This document shows, one piece after another, positions 7,396 through 15,615 of a stretch of DNA of 64,000 nt. Source of the DNA: Herbaspirillum sp. LeCh32-8 (GTDB taxonomy: Bacteria; Pseudomonadota; Gammaproteobacteria; Burkholderiales; Burkholderiaceae_D); assembly GCF_017814915.1 (NCBI RefSeq), contig NZ_JAGIPZ010000009.1, positions 124,001 to 188,000 on the forward strand, given 5' to 3'. How positions within the stretch are numbered: the stretch's first letter is position 1; each line of letters opens with the position of its first letter. The notes under the pieces were generated by a model. The model was not told the origin of the DNA, ran no database searches, and saw only the letters and a program-made list of their open reading frames with translations. The position numbers were made by a program, and so were the translations under genes.

Positions 7396-9645
7396 TCAAT
7401 ACTTCAGGTTCAACGCCAGCACTGCCGATCGCGGCGTCCCCGGGATGTAGCGGGCCCCACTGTTATTGAGCGCAGCCACGTACTTGCGATCGGCCAGGTT
7501 GTACAGATTCAACTGCAGCGAAGCACGCGGGGTCAGCGTGTAGGCAAGCATCGCGTCGAATACCCAATACGATGGCACGCCCGACATGTTGGTGGTGGCA
7601 CCCGCGGCGTTGTTCAAGCTGCGCACCATGGAGTCGACATAGCGTGCGCCGCCGCCCACCAGCAACGATGGGCTCAGCTGGTAGCTGGTCCAGCCGGTGA
7701 AGGACAAGCGCGGCGACCAGTTCAATTGCGCGCCCTGCTGCGCCGCCGAGCCGCTGGTCACCGACGTGTTGACCAGCGCCAACCCGCCGCTGACTGCCCA
7801 GGCCGGTGTGATGTTGCCGCTGGCGCCCAGTTCCACGCCCTGGGCGCGCTTGCTGCCGCTCTGCACAAACAGGGTCGAATCGGTGGCGTCCTGCTTGATC
7901 TCGTTGCTGATGTCGGTACGGAACAACGCTGCGTTCAAGGCCAGCTTGCGGTCAAATACCTCCCACTTGCTGCCCAGCTCCCAGGTTTTGGTCTGCTGCG
8001 GATCGAAGCGCGGATTATCGGCGCTGCTGGCAGAAGCTGCATTCAGACTAAATGTCGCGCCGCCGGGCGGCTGCTGTGAAGTGGCATAGGCCAGGTAGAT
8101 GCTGCCGATTGGGACCGGCTTGTATAGCGCCGCCAGCTTCCAGTTGGTCAGCACGCCCGACTTGCTCGCGGTGCTGGCAGCACCGGTCGCCGTGACCGAC
8201 CTGAAATCGGTACGGTACCGGTCCACACGCAAAGCCGCGCTGAACTGCCATTGCGATCCGACATCGATGCTATCGGCGAGGTAGGGAGAAATGGTGTCGG
8301 TGCTGCCCAGCGAATAGCCCCCGTTGCGCCCCAGGGTCGTCAATGGCGATTGACCAGGATTGGGGGCATAGAGATTGGCCGGCGGCAGCTGATTGCGCCC
8401 GGTGCCGTTATAGAGTTGGTTGCGCTGCTGCTCGCGGGTCAACTCGAGGCCGCCGATGACGGTGTGCTTGACCAACCCGGTGCCGAAGCTGGCGCGCAGA
8501 TTGGTCTGGTTGGTCCAGATCTCGTTCTCGATATCCTTGGCTTGGCGGATCCGCTCCACCGTCCAGTTGCCGCGATTGGGGCTGGTGGTGTTGAGGCTAC
8601 CGGGAGCGCCGTCGGCAAAATACGGCGCTGCCAGGATCTGGTGCTGCGTAGTCTGGCCGTAGCGCGTGGTGTTACGCAGGCTCAGGGAGGAGCCGAAATC
8701 ATGATCCACGCGCAGCGTCGCCATGTCGGAGCGCACACGGTTGTAGTCCGACACCAGGCCGTAGAAATTGGCACGACCGACTTCGGGCGCCGTGCGCGCC
8801 GCGGCTGAAGAACTGTAGAAGCCTGCCAGGCCCACCGTTGGAATGCCGCCATCTGGGACATTGTCTTGCTCGATGTGGGTGTAGTACAGCTGGACGCGGG
8901 TCGGCGTGCCCAGGCCGTAGGCAATGGTCGGCGAGATTCCCCAACGGTTCTCCTGCGCATTGTGGCGGCCCGGCACGCCGCTTTGCTGTTTCATCAGGTT
9001 CAGTCGGAATGCCGATCCGGTCCCGGTGTCAATTGCGCGATTGAGATCGGCAGTGACCCGCTTCTGGTTGCCGCTGCCGTATCCCACGCTGCTGCCGAAG
9101 GCATCGGTCATCGAGGCCGACTTGCTCTCCAGGTTGATGTAGCCGGCCGCCGCGCCGCGCCCGTTGTCGGCGGCAGCCGGCCCCTTGAACACTTCGACCT
9201 GCTCGACATTGAACATGTCGCGAGTGACCGCCCCGGTATCGCGGATGTTGTCGACGAAAATGCTGCTGGCGCTGGAGACGCCGCGCATGTAGACCGCATC
9301 GCCGCTCTGCGAATTGCCGTTCTCGCCTACATTGAACGTCCCCACTCCGGGTGTATTGCGCAGGGCCTCGGTCAGGCTGGTGGCGCCGGTCTGACGCAGC
9401 AGCTCGGGCCGGATCACGGTGACAGTTTGCGGCGTGTCCAGCAGCGGCCGCACGAACTTGGGCGAACTTACCGCGTCAGCCTTGAAACTCTCGCCCCGTT
9501 CGCTCCTGACCTCAATGCGCGGCAAGGGTTGGTCGGCCTCCTGCGCCACGGCCAGCGGCTGTAGGGACAGCGCGATGGCCGAGGCGGCGATGGATGAATG
9601 AATGCGTACGGCGCGGCGGTGCTTGGTGTTGCGGATGTAGGTCAT
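7396..9645 (-). CDS. TonB-dependent outer-membrane receptor (siderophore type)
   Basis: A 749-residue protein that should import a siderophore or similar ligand across the outer membrane, powered by TonB. A basic, hydrophobic signal peptide ends near AVAQEA, followed by a likely TonB box (LPRIEV), a plug domain (DTPQTVTVI, NTPGVGTF, IFVDNIRD, EVFKGPAA) and a beta-barrel of about 550 residues ending in the aromatic signature LALNLKY. The architecture resembles catecholate-siderophore receptors such as Fiu, but the ligand is not readable. The start at 9645 has GGGGAA in front; a start 28 codons upstream does not. No clear Fur box and no siderophore genes were seen nearby. Confidence 0.88.
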   Translation of the reverse strand: MTYIRNTKHRRAVRIHSSIAASAIALSLQPLAVAQEADQPLPRIEVRSERGESFKADAVSSPKFVRPLLDTPQTVTVIRPELLRQTGATSLTEALRNTPGVGTFNVGENGNSQSGDAVYMRGVSSASSIFVDNIRDTGAVTRDMFNVEQVEVFKGPAAADNGRGAAAGYINLESKSASMTDAFGSSVGYGSGNQKRVTADLNRAIDTGTGSAFRLNLMKQQSGVPGRHNAQENRWGISPTIAYGLGTPTRVQLYYTHIEQDNVPDGGIPTVGLAGFYSSSAAARTAPEVGRANFYGLVSDYNRVRSDMATLRVDHDFGSSLSLRNTTRYGQTTQHQILAAPYFADGAPGSLNTTSPNRGNWTVERIRQAKDIENEIWTNQTNLRASFGTGLVKHTVIGGLELTREQQRNQLYNGTGRNQLPPANLYAPNPGQSPLTTLGRNGGYSLGSTDTISPYLADSIDVGSQWQFSAALRVDRYRTDFRSVTATGAASTASKSGVLTNWKLAALYKPVPIGSIYLAYATSQQPPGGATFSLNAASASSADNPRFDPQQTKTWELGSKWEVFDRKLALNAALFRTDISNEIKQDATDSTLFVQSGSKRAQGVELGASGNITPAWAVSGGLALVNTSVTSGSAAQQGAQLNWSPRLSFTGWTSYQLSPSLLVGGGARYVDSMVRSLNNAAGATTNMSGVPSYWVFDAMLAYTLTPRASLQLNLYNLADRKYVAALNNSGARYIPGTPRSAVLALNLKY

Positions 9646-10066
9646 GCGTGTTCCCCGATGGATGTGTTGAAGGCAAAACACCGCTTGCGGGGAAGACGCC
9701 AGCGCCCATCCGATGGATCGGACAGGCAACGCGAAATGGGATTGAAGCGGACTGGCGGGAGGCTGGCGGGCGTCAAGTGGCGTACGTCACCCGCGCGGGA
9801 AACCTGCCGCATCGCGGTGCGGATGCGCGGCCTCCCGACGGTGAACACGCAATGTAGTCAGGCTGGCCGCCGCCGTGCACGTGCGACGACAAGATACGAA
9901 CAAATCTCGCCGCATCGCCAGCGACGCGCCGAAAGGCTGTATTGCAGATCCTCAATAAATTTCAGTCTCGCCCAAAGACGCCAAAAAAAAATCCCCGCCC
10001 TCTTGCGAGAGGCGGGGATGTTCCGTGACTTGATCAGGCCGGCGTGCAGTCGGCCTGCTGCACCAA
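9646..10066. other. Intergenic region upstream of the TonB receptor
   Basis: A 421-bp gap between two minus-strand genes. It holds the aceB terminator (9983-10019) and the presumed promoter region of the receptor gene. No Fur-box-like sequence, small gene or repeat could be supported. Confidence 0.4.
9983..10019 (-). terminator. Rho-independent terminator of aceB
   Basis: On the minus strand a GC-rich stem (ATCCCCGCC pairing with GGCGGGGAT, with further pairing around a CGCA loop) is followed by a run of nine T. It lies about 50 bp beyond the aceB stop codon. Confidence 0.88.
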
Positions 10067-11653
10067 TCAGATTTCTTCGTACAGCGGCAGCGTCAGGAAT
10101 TCCGCGAACTGCTCGGAAGTCGACATTTCTTCGAAGATCTTGGCGGCGCGGTCGTAGGTAGCACCGTTGCCGGCCACTTCCTTCACCTTGGCCAGCTCTT
10201 CCGGGATCATCGCGCGCACCATGTCGGCGGTGACCTTGCGGCCGTCTTCCAGCTTGCCCTTGGCGCTGCGGATCCACTGCCACACCTGCGCGCGGCTGAT
10301 CTCGGCGGTGGCCGCATCTTCCATCAGGTTGTGGATCGGCACGCAGCCGTTGCCGGCCAGCCAGGCGCCCAGGTAGTGGATGCCGACGTTGATGTTGTAG
10401 CGCAGCCCGGCTTCGGTGATCGGGGTCTCCGGCTGGAAGTTCAGCAGGTCGGCCGCCTTCACGTCCACGTCCGGACGCTGCTTCTCGAACTGGTTGGGCT
10501 TGTCGCCCAGCACCGCGACGAATTCCTTCATCGACGCCTCGACCAGGCCCGGGTGCGCAACCCAGCCGCCGTCGTAGCCGTCGGTGGCGTCACGACGCTT
10601 GTCGTTGATGATGCCTTGCATGGCCACGGCATTCTTCTCCGGATCGTTCTTGATCGGAATCAGCGCGCTCATGCCGCCGATGGCCGGCGCGCCGCGCTTG
10701 TGGCAGGTCTTCAGCAGCAAGAGCGCGTAGGCGCGCATGAACGGCGCGGTCATGGTGACCTTGGCGCGGTCCGCCAGGCAGAAGTCCTTGTCGTTCTTGA
10801 ACTTCTTGATGCAGGAGAAGATGTAGTCCCAGCGACCGGCGTTCAGGCCCGAGCTGTGCTCGCGCAGTTCGTAGAGGATTTCTTCCATCTCGAAGGCGGC
10901 GGTGATGGTTTCGATCAGCACGGTGGCCTTGATGGTGCCCTGCGGCAGGCCAATCTCGTTTTGTGCCATCACGAAGATGTCGTTCCACAGTCGGGCTTCC
11001 AGGTGCGATTCCATCTTCGGCAGGTAGAAGTACGGACCGGCGCCGCGCGCCAGCTGCTCCTTGGCATTATGGAACAGGAACAGCGCGAAGTCGAAGATGC
11101 CGCCGGAGATACGCTTGCCGTCGATGGTGACGTGCTTCTCGTCCAGGTGCCAACCGCGCGGACGCACCACCAGGGTGGCGATCTTGTCGTTGAGCTTGTA
11201 GCTCTTGCCGTTCGATTCCAGCGAGATGGTGCGGCGGATCGCGTCGGACAGATTGATCTGGCCGCTGATCTGGTTATCCCATACCGGCGAGTTGGAATCC
11301 TCGAAGTCGGTCATGTAGCTGTCGGCGCCCGAGTTGAAGGCGTTGATGACCATCTTACGCTCGACCGGGCCGGTGATTTCCACGCGGCGGCACTTCAGCG
11401 CCTCGGGGATCGGCGCGATCTTCCAGTCGCCGGTGCGGATGGACTCGGTTTCCTTCAGGAAGTCGGGGCGCTCACCGGCGTCCAGACGCTTGACGCGCTC
11501 GACACGGGCGGCCAGCAGTTCCTGGCGGCGGCCTTCGAAGGCGCGCGAGAGTTTGGCCACCAGCGACAGGGCCTCGAAGGTCAGGACGTTTTCGTAACCC
11601 GGTTTGATTTCACCGGTGATTTCCATGCCGGCGGGCAGCTTCAGTTGCGTCAT
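10067..11653 (-). CDS. aceB: Malate synthase A
   Basis: Condenses glyoxylate with acetyl-CoA to malate, the second step of the glyoxylate shunt. At 528 residues it fits the A isoform (the G isoform is over 700). Signature segments include [24 protein letters not shown] with the glyoxylate-binding Arg, [13 protein letters not shown] and [13 protein letters not shown], which contains the catalytic Asp. AAGGAG lies 7-8 nt before the ATG at 11653. No isocitrate lyase gene lies in the window. A LysR regulator is divergent from it, but the space between them is occupied by a long inverted-repeat element. Confidence 0.96.
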   Translation of the reverse strand: MTQLKLPAGMEITGEIKPGYENVLTFEALSLVAKLSRAFEGRRQELLAARVERVKRLDAGERPDFLKETESIRTGDWKIAPIPEALKCRRVEITGPVERKMVINAFNSGADSYMTDFEDSNSPVWDNQISGQINLSDAIRRTISLESNGKSYKLNDKIATLVVRPRGWHLDEKHVTIDGKRISGGIFDFALFLFHNAKEQLARGAGPYFYLPKMESHLEARLWNDIFVMAQNEIGLPQGTIKATVLIETITAAFEMEEILYELREHSSGLNAGRWDYIFSCIKKFKNDKDFCLADRAKVTMTAPFMRAYALLLLKTCHKRGAPAIGGMSALIPIKNDPEKNAVAMQGIINDKRRDATDGYDGGWVAHPGLVEASMKEFVAVLGDKPNQFEKQRPDVDVKAADLLNFQPETPITEAGLRYNINVGIHYLGAWLAGNGCVPIHNLMEDAATAEISRAQVWQWIRSAKGKLEDGRKVTADMVRAMIPEELAKVKEVAGNGATYDRAAKIFEEMSTSEQFAEFLTLPLYEEI

Positions 11654-11683
11654 GCTGGACTCCTTAAAAGAATTGAAATGGCT

Positions 11684-11948
11684 TGAGCGTGCTATTCCCT
11701 ATTTCAGCCCCGCGTTCGGATGAGAAGGGGTAGTGCCAGGCGCGGCGCGCCGCTCAGGGAGGCCCCCTGTGCAAGCGCCGCAACACCGCAATACCCCTTC
11801 TCATCCGAACCCTGCGGGCAGCCTCGTAACAGGGCCGCCTGCTGCGTTACTCCTTCTTGCCGTAGTTCCGCTACGTCGCGTCGTCGCGCCTTGCATTCGA
11901 CCCTGTTACGAAGCTGCGCGGGGACTGAAATAGGAAATAACACGCTCA
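11684..11948. repeat. 265-bp composite inverted-repeat element (MITE-like or multi-stem structure)
   Basis: Outer arms at 11684-11714 and 11917-11948 are near-perfect inverted copies starting TGAGCGTG and ending CACGCTCA, each containing CCTATTTCAG or its complement. Nested inside are an 18-bp perfect inverted repeat (11715-11732 with 11792-11809, TTCGGATGAGAAGGGGTA) and a 13/14-bp one (11821-11834 with 11901-11914, around CGTAACAGGG). Smaller hairpins include CGTAG-TTCCG-CTACG at 11861-11875. The whole could fold like a cloverleaf. It carries no credible gene. No target-site duplication was recognised, so mobility is inferred only from the shape. Confidence 0.75.
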
Positions 11949-12124
11949 CGGATTGTGCCCGATGCGCGGCCATTTACCGCATTGCATCAGGAATTTTATG
12001 TACGCAGTATATTTAAACTAAATCGATATGAGTCGAACGTTTTATCAATTTATCTTTGCGTTTTAGTCACAAGTGGCAAGATAATCGGAAATACCCGTTT
12101 TTTGGCATCGCTCAGGGGCTTTCC

Positions 12125-13033
12125 ATGGATCAGTTCAAGCAGATTTCGACCTTCGCCGAAGTGGTCGCGCGCGGCAGCCTGTCCGCCGCGGCCCGCGCCG
12201 AAGGCATTGCGCCGGCCATGATCGGACGCCGGCTCGACGCGCTGGAAGAGCGGCTGGGCGTCAAGCTGCTCCAGCGCACCACGCGCAAGATCGCGCTGAC
12301 CAACGAAGGCGCGGCCTTCCTGGAAGACTGCCAGCGCATCCTGGCCGACCTGGAAGACGCCGAATCCGCCGTCTCCGAGCGCAGCGCGCGCGCCTCCGGC
12401 GACCTGCTGATCTCCGCGCCGGCCGGTTTCGGCCGCCAGCACGTGGCGCCGCTGGTGCCCTCCTTCCTGGCCGAGCACCGCGACGTTACGCTCACCTTGA
12501 ACCTGAACGACCGCATCGCCGACGTCATCGGCGAAGGCATCGATGTCGCCATCCGCATCGCCACGCTGACCGACTCCAACCTGGTCAGCGTCAAGCTGGC
12601 CGACAACCACCGCGTGATCGTCGCCGCGCCCTCCTACCTACGCCGCCACGGCACGCCGCAAACGCCCGACGACCTGGCGCGCCACAACTGCCTCACCATG
12701 AGCAGCGAGGGCAGCCAGCGCGGCTGGACGCTGAAGCAGTCGGGCAAGGTCGGCGTGCAGAAGATCGGCGGCAACATGGTCTGCAACGACGGCGAAGTAC
12801 TGCACAACTGGGCGCTGGCCGGGCGCGGCCTGGCGTGGCGCTCGATGTGGGAGGTCGGCGCCGCCATCGAGGCCGGCGAGCTGATCACGGTGCTGGACAA
12901 ATTCGCCGCGCCCGCGCCTTCGATCTACGCCGTGTTCGCCCAGCGCCGCCACCTGCCGCTGCGCATCCGTGCGTTTGTCGACTTCCTGCGGCACGCCTAT
13001 GCGCAGCCGGATTACTGGCGGCGAGGCTCTTGA
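12125..13033 (+). CDS. LysR-family transcriptional regulator
   Basis: A 302-residue regulator with the LysR winged helix-turn-helix at residues 1-60 (FAEVVARGSLSAAARAEG, RRLDALEERLGVKLLQRTTR) and a periplasmic-binding-like effector domain (residues about 90-290; LLISAPAGFGRQHVAP). It is divergent from aceB and may regulate it in response to an organic acid, which is inference from position. The start at 12125 (MDQFKQ) is preceded by AGGGGC and matches the family's usual N-terminus; a start 23 codons upstream would add an atypical tail. Confidence 0.9.
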   Translation: MDQFKQISTFAEVVARGSLSAAARAEGIAPAMIGRRLDALEERLGVKLLQRTTRKIALTNEGAAFLEDCQRILADLEDAESAVSERSARASGDLLISAPAGFGRQHVAPLVPSFLAEHRDVTLTLNLNDRIADVIGEGIDVAIRIATLTDSNLVSVKLADNHRVIVAAPSYLRRHGTPQTPDDLARHNCLTMSSEGSQRGWTLKQSGKVGVQKIGGNMVCNDGEVLHNWALAGRGLAWRSMWEVGAAIEAGELITVLDKFAAPAPSIYAVFAQRRHLPLRIRAFVDFLRHAYAQPDYWRRGS

Positions 13034-13075
13034 TCTCTCCCGATCCTGCAACTCCCGGGTTGCGATAAATTTCGC

Positions 13076-13105
13076 TTGCATTTTGGTTTCCAAGGAAACT
13101 AAAAT
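13076..13105 (+). promoter_or_regulatory. Promoter of the marR-DUF1398 pair
   Basis: TTGCAT (13076-13081) and TAAAAT (13100-13105) with 18-bp spacing. The upstream operator sits exactly in the spacer, so binding there should block RNA polymerase. Confidence 0.55.
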
Positions 13106-13131
13106 GCAATCAAACAGGTTTCCCAGGAAAC
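13086..13131. promoter_or_regulatory. Twin palindromic operators, probably for the adjacent MarR regulator
   Basis: Two 14-bp palindromes share identical arms: GTTTCC-AA-GGAAAC at 13086-13099 and GTTTCC-CA-GGAAAC at 13118-13131. Their centres are 32 bp apart, about three helical turns. The first overlaps the promoter spacer and the second lies just downstream of the expected transcription start. This is the layout expected for an autorepressing MarR dimer, and the regulator starts 23 bp downstream. Confidence 0.75.
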
Positions 13132-13153
13132 CAATTTATCTGACAGGATCCCC

Positions 13154-13624
13154 ATGACCTCAAACAAGAAGCCACTACACGCCAGCCCATTGGAAAGCCA
13201 TCTCGGTTTCTGGCTGCGCTTCGTCTCCAACCACGTCTCCGCGCGCTTCGCCGCACTGGTCGAAGAGCAAGGCATCACGGTGTCCGAATGGGTGGCCCTG
13301 CGCCACCTCTTCGACAGCGACGGCGCCGCCGCCGGTGAACTGGTCGATACGCTGGGCATGACCAAGGGCGCCGTCTCCAAACTGGTCGGCCGGCTCGAGG
13401 AAAAACAGCTGCTTGCGCGCGCCGCCAGCCCGGAAGACGGCCGCGCCCAGACGTTGGCGCTCACGGCGCAAGGCCGGAAACTGGTGCCCGCCCTGGCGGA
13501 GCTGGCCGACAAGAACGACGCCCTGTTCTTCGGCCACCTGCCGGCGGAAAAGCGCGAAGAACTCATCGCCATCCTGCGCGAGATCACGCAACGGCACCAG
13601 CTGCGCGCCCTTCCCACTGAATGA
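13154..13624 (+). CDS. MarR-family transcriptional regulator
   Basis: A 156-residue winged-helix regulator. The DNA-binding region is near residues 50-110: VSEWVALRHLF, GELVDTLGMTKGAVSKLVGRLEEK (recognition helix) and the wing ASPEDGRAQTLALTAQG. It probably represses itself and the next gene through the two operators just upstream. AGGA precedes the ATG by a few bases. The gene for a DUF1398 protein follows 16 bp after its stop. The inducing ligand is unknown. Confidence 0.92.
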   Translation: MTSNKKPLHASPLESHLGFWLRFVSNHVSARFAALVEEQGITVSEWVALRHLFDSDGAAAGELVDTLGMTKGAVSKLVGRLEEKQLLARAASPEDGRAQTLALTAQGRKLVPALAELADKNDALFFGHLPAEKREELIAILREITQRHQLRALPTE

Positions 13625-13640
13625 ACCGAGGAGAAACACC

Positions 13641-14036
13641 ATGATGGAAAAGCACATGGCCGACGCGGCCGCCCAATGCCTGCAAGATTCCTTGTCCGGC
13701 GCAAAACACTTCGGCCAGATCGTCGCGGCCTTGCAGGAGGCGGGCATCGAATCCTACTTCGCGGACTACCGCGGAGCTTGCACCACCTACTATGCCGGCG
13801 GCCAGTCATTGGCCTTGCCCCTGCCCATGCCGGAACAGGAAATCGCCGATCGCTTCGACGCCGCCGCCGTGCAGGAGGCGATCCGCGGCGCCCAGCGCGG
13901 CGAGGTGAAGTATCCCCGCTTCAAGCAGCTGACCATGGCGGCAGGGTGCATCGGCTACATGACGTGGATCGCAGGTCGCCACGTTGCCTATTTCGGCCGC
14001 CGCGGTGAAGTGCATGTCGAACGCTTCCCGTCCTGA
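13641..14036 (+). CDS. DUF1398 family protein
   Basis: A 131-residue soluble protein of unknown function. It shows the DUF1398 pattern: AGIESYFADYRGACTTYY, LPLPMPEQEIADRFDAAAV, QEAIRGAQRGEVKYPRF, AGCIGY and GRHVAYFGRRGEVHVERFP. No signal peptide or membrane segment is visible. GAGGAG lies just before the first of two adjacent ATG codons. It is in an operon with the MarR regulator and so should be made when that regulator is relieved. Its role may concern a small molecule sensed by MarR, which is speculation. Confidence 0.8.
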   Translation: MMEKHMADAAAQCLQDSLSGAKHFGQIVAALQEAGIESYFADYRGACTTYYAGGQSLALPLPMPEQEIADRFDAAAVQEAIRGAQRGEVKYPRFKQLTMAAGCIGYMTWIAGRHVAYFGRRGEVHVERFPS

Positions 14037-14120
14037 TGCGCATGGCCGGGTAAGTATCCGGTAAGGCTCCCCGGGGGATGATCCGCTGTCCTTTCCCTTC
14101 CCCCTCGACACGGAGCCTCC

Positions 14121-14912
14121 ATGCGCAACACGCTTTTCCGCTTCTCCCACCTGGCCTGCGCGGCCGCCCTTCTGGCGTCCGGCGCCGCCCACGCCCAGCA
14201 GGGCGCGGCCCAGCCGGCCGCCGCCGATCCCGATGCACAGGAAGGCCAGTGGGCCCTGGGCGCCGGCGTGGGCGTCGAACGCAGCCCCTACGCCGGCTAC
14301 GGCAACAAGACCCGGGCGCTGCCGCTGCTTATGTACAATGGCCGCTATTTCCGCTTCGCCGGCACCACCGCCGACCTCAAGCTGGGCGCGCTGGGCCCGG
14401 TCGGCTTCACGCTGCGCGCCCGCTACGCCGACGACGGCTACGACGGCAGCGACGCCCCCATCCTGAACGGCATGGAAAAACGCAAGGGCGGCTTCTGGCT
14501 CGGCGCCAGCGCGATGTGGCGCAATCCCTGGGCCGACTTGTCGCTGGAATGGCTGGCCGACGCCTCCGGCAACAGCCACGGCCAGACCGTGAAGCTGCAG
14601 GCCGAGCACCGCTTCACCGCCGGCCGCTTCACGCTGGCGCCTTACCTGGGAGTGAACTGGATGAGCAGCGACTACGTGGACTACTACTTCGGCGTGCGCC
14701 AGAACGAGGTCACCGCCCAGCGCCGCGCCTACCAGGGCAGCTCCACCGCCAACCTGGTCGGCGGCCTGCGCACCGACTACCGCTTCACGCAATCGCAATC
14801 GATGTTCCTCGACCTGCGCATGACCCACTACGGCTCCGGCATCACCGACAGCCCGCTGGTGGACCGCAGCAACTCGCCGTCGGCGCGCATCGGCTATCTC
14901 TATCGCTTCTGA
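14121..14912 (+). CDS. MipA/OmpV-family outer-membrane protein
   Basis: A 263-residue protein with a clear signal peptide (MRNTLFRFSH then a hydrophobic core ending GAAHAQQ) and a beta-rich body of alternating aromatic and small residues ending YLYRF, typical of outer-membrane barrels. Segments such as WALGAGVGVERSPYAGYG and the closing ARIGYLYRF match the MipA/OmpV family, which includes MltA-interacting scaffolds and porin-like proteins. A response regulator starts 16 bp downstream, so the barrel and two-component system form one operon, and it may be the system's output, its sensor partner or both. Confidence 0.85.
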   Translation: MRNTLFRFSHLACAAALLASGAAHAQQGAAQPAAADPDAQEGQWALGAGVGVERSPYAGYGNKTRALPLLMYNGRYFRFAGTTADLKLGALGPVGFTLRARYADDGYDGSDAPILNGMEKRKGGFWLGASAMWRNPWADLSLEWLADASGNSHGQTVKLQAEHRFTAGRFTLAPYLGVNWMSSDYVDYYFGVRQNEVTAQRRAYQGSSTANLVGGLRTDYRFTQSQSMFLDLRMTHYGSGITDSPLVDRSNSPSARIGYLYRF

Positions 14913-14928
14913 CCCTGCCATCCCGCCC

Positions 14929-15615
14929 ATGATGAACCGCATCGCCCTGCTCGAAGACCATGAGCGCATGGCCGCCCTGGTGGCCAAGGCGCTGGCAGCG
15001 GCCGGCATTGAGACCGACGTCTACGCCTCGATCTCGCAAGCCACCATCGGGCTGGAGCAGATCCGCTACCCGGCGCTGGTGGTGGACCGCAACCTGCCCG
15101 ACGGCGACGGCCTGGAGCTGGTGCGCAAGCTGCGCGCGCGGCGCATCGACACGCCCTGCCTGATGCTGACCGCGCGCGACGCCCTGCACGACCGCATCAG
15201 CGGCCTGGAGGCCGGCGCCGACGACTACCTGCCCAAGCCCTTCTCGATGGAAGAGTTGGTGGCGCGGGTGCGCGCGCTGATGCGGCGCGCGCCGCATCAG
15301 CAGAGCCTGGCGCCGGAGCACGGCGACGTGCGCATCGATCCGGTGGAAAGCCGCATGGCCTGCGGCGAGGAATCGATCTCGCTGTCGCCGGCCGAGCTGC
15401 AGCTGATGCTGGTCATGGTGCGCGCCGGCGGCGCCATGGTCAGGCGCACCGCGCTGGAAGCGGCGGCCTGGGGCATCGGCGAGCCGGTCACGCCCAACGC
15501 GCTGGACGTGGCCCTGCACCGGCTGCGGCGCAAGCTCAACGGCATCGATTCGCGCCTGCAGATCGCCAACCAGCGCGGCCTGGGCTATGCCCTGAAGGAA
15601 AACCATGCCGCCTGA
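14929..15615 (+). CDS. OmpR/PhoB-type response regulator
   Basis: A 228-residue two-domain regulator. The receiver domain has acidic residues E9/D10, phospho-acceptor D53 (VVDRNLPDGDG), T81-type MLTARD and the KPF lysine. The C-terminal winged helix (residues about 130-225) contains LSPAELQLMLVMV and ALDVALHRLRRKLNG. It follows the MipA/OmpV gene and overlaps the sensor kinase gene by 11 bp. Target genes probably include this operon itself, by analogy with similar systems. Confidence 0.93.
   Translation: MMNRIALLEDHERMAALVAKALAAAGIETDVYASISQATIGLEQIRYPALVVDRNLPDGDGLELVRKLRARRIDTPCLMLTARDALHDRISGLEAGADDYLPKPFSMEELVARVRALMRRAPHQQSLAPEHGDVRIDPVESRMACGEESISLSPAELQLMLVMVRAGGAMVRRTALEAAAWGIGEPVTPNALDVALHRLRRKLNGIDSRLQIANQRGLGYALKENHAA

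Noticed and set aside
9646-10066. Fur box upstream of the TonB-dependent receptor
   Set aside because: Expected for a siderophore receptor, but no stretch comes near the consensus on either strand.
11704-12016. Short open frames on both strands inside the composite inverted-repeat element
   Set aside because: They follow the repeat structure, are Arg/Ala-rich and have no ribosome-binding site. They are better explained as a by-product of the repeats.
11654-12124. Riboswitch upstream of aceB or the LysR gene
   Set aside because: The region is structured, but the stems are those of the long inverted-repeat element and do not match any riboswitch core I know.
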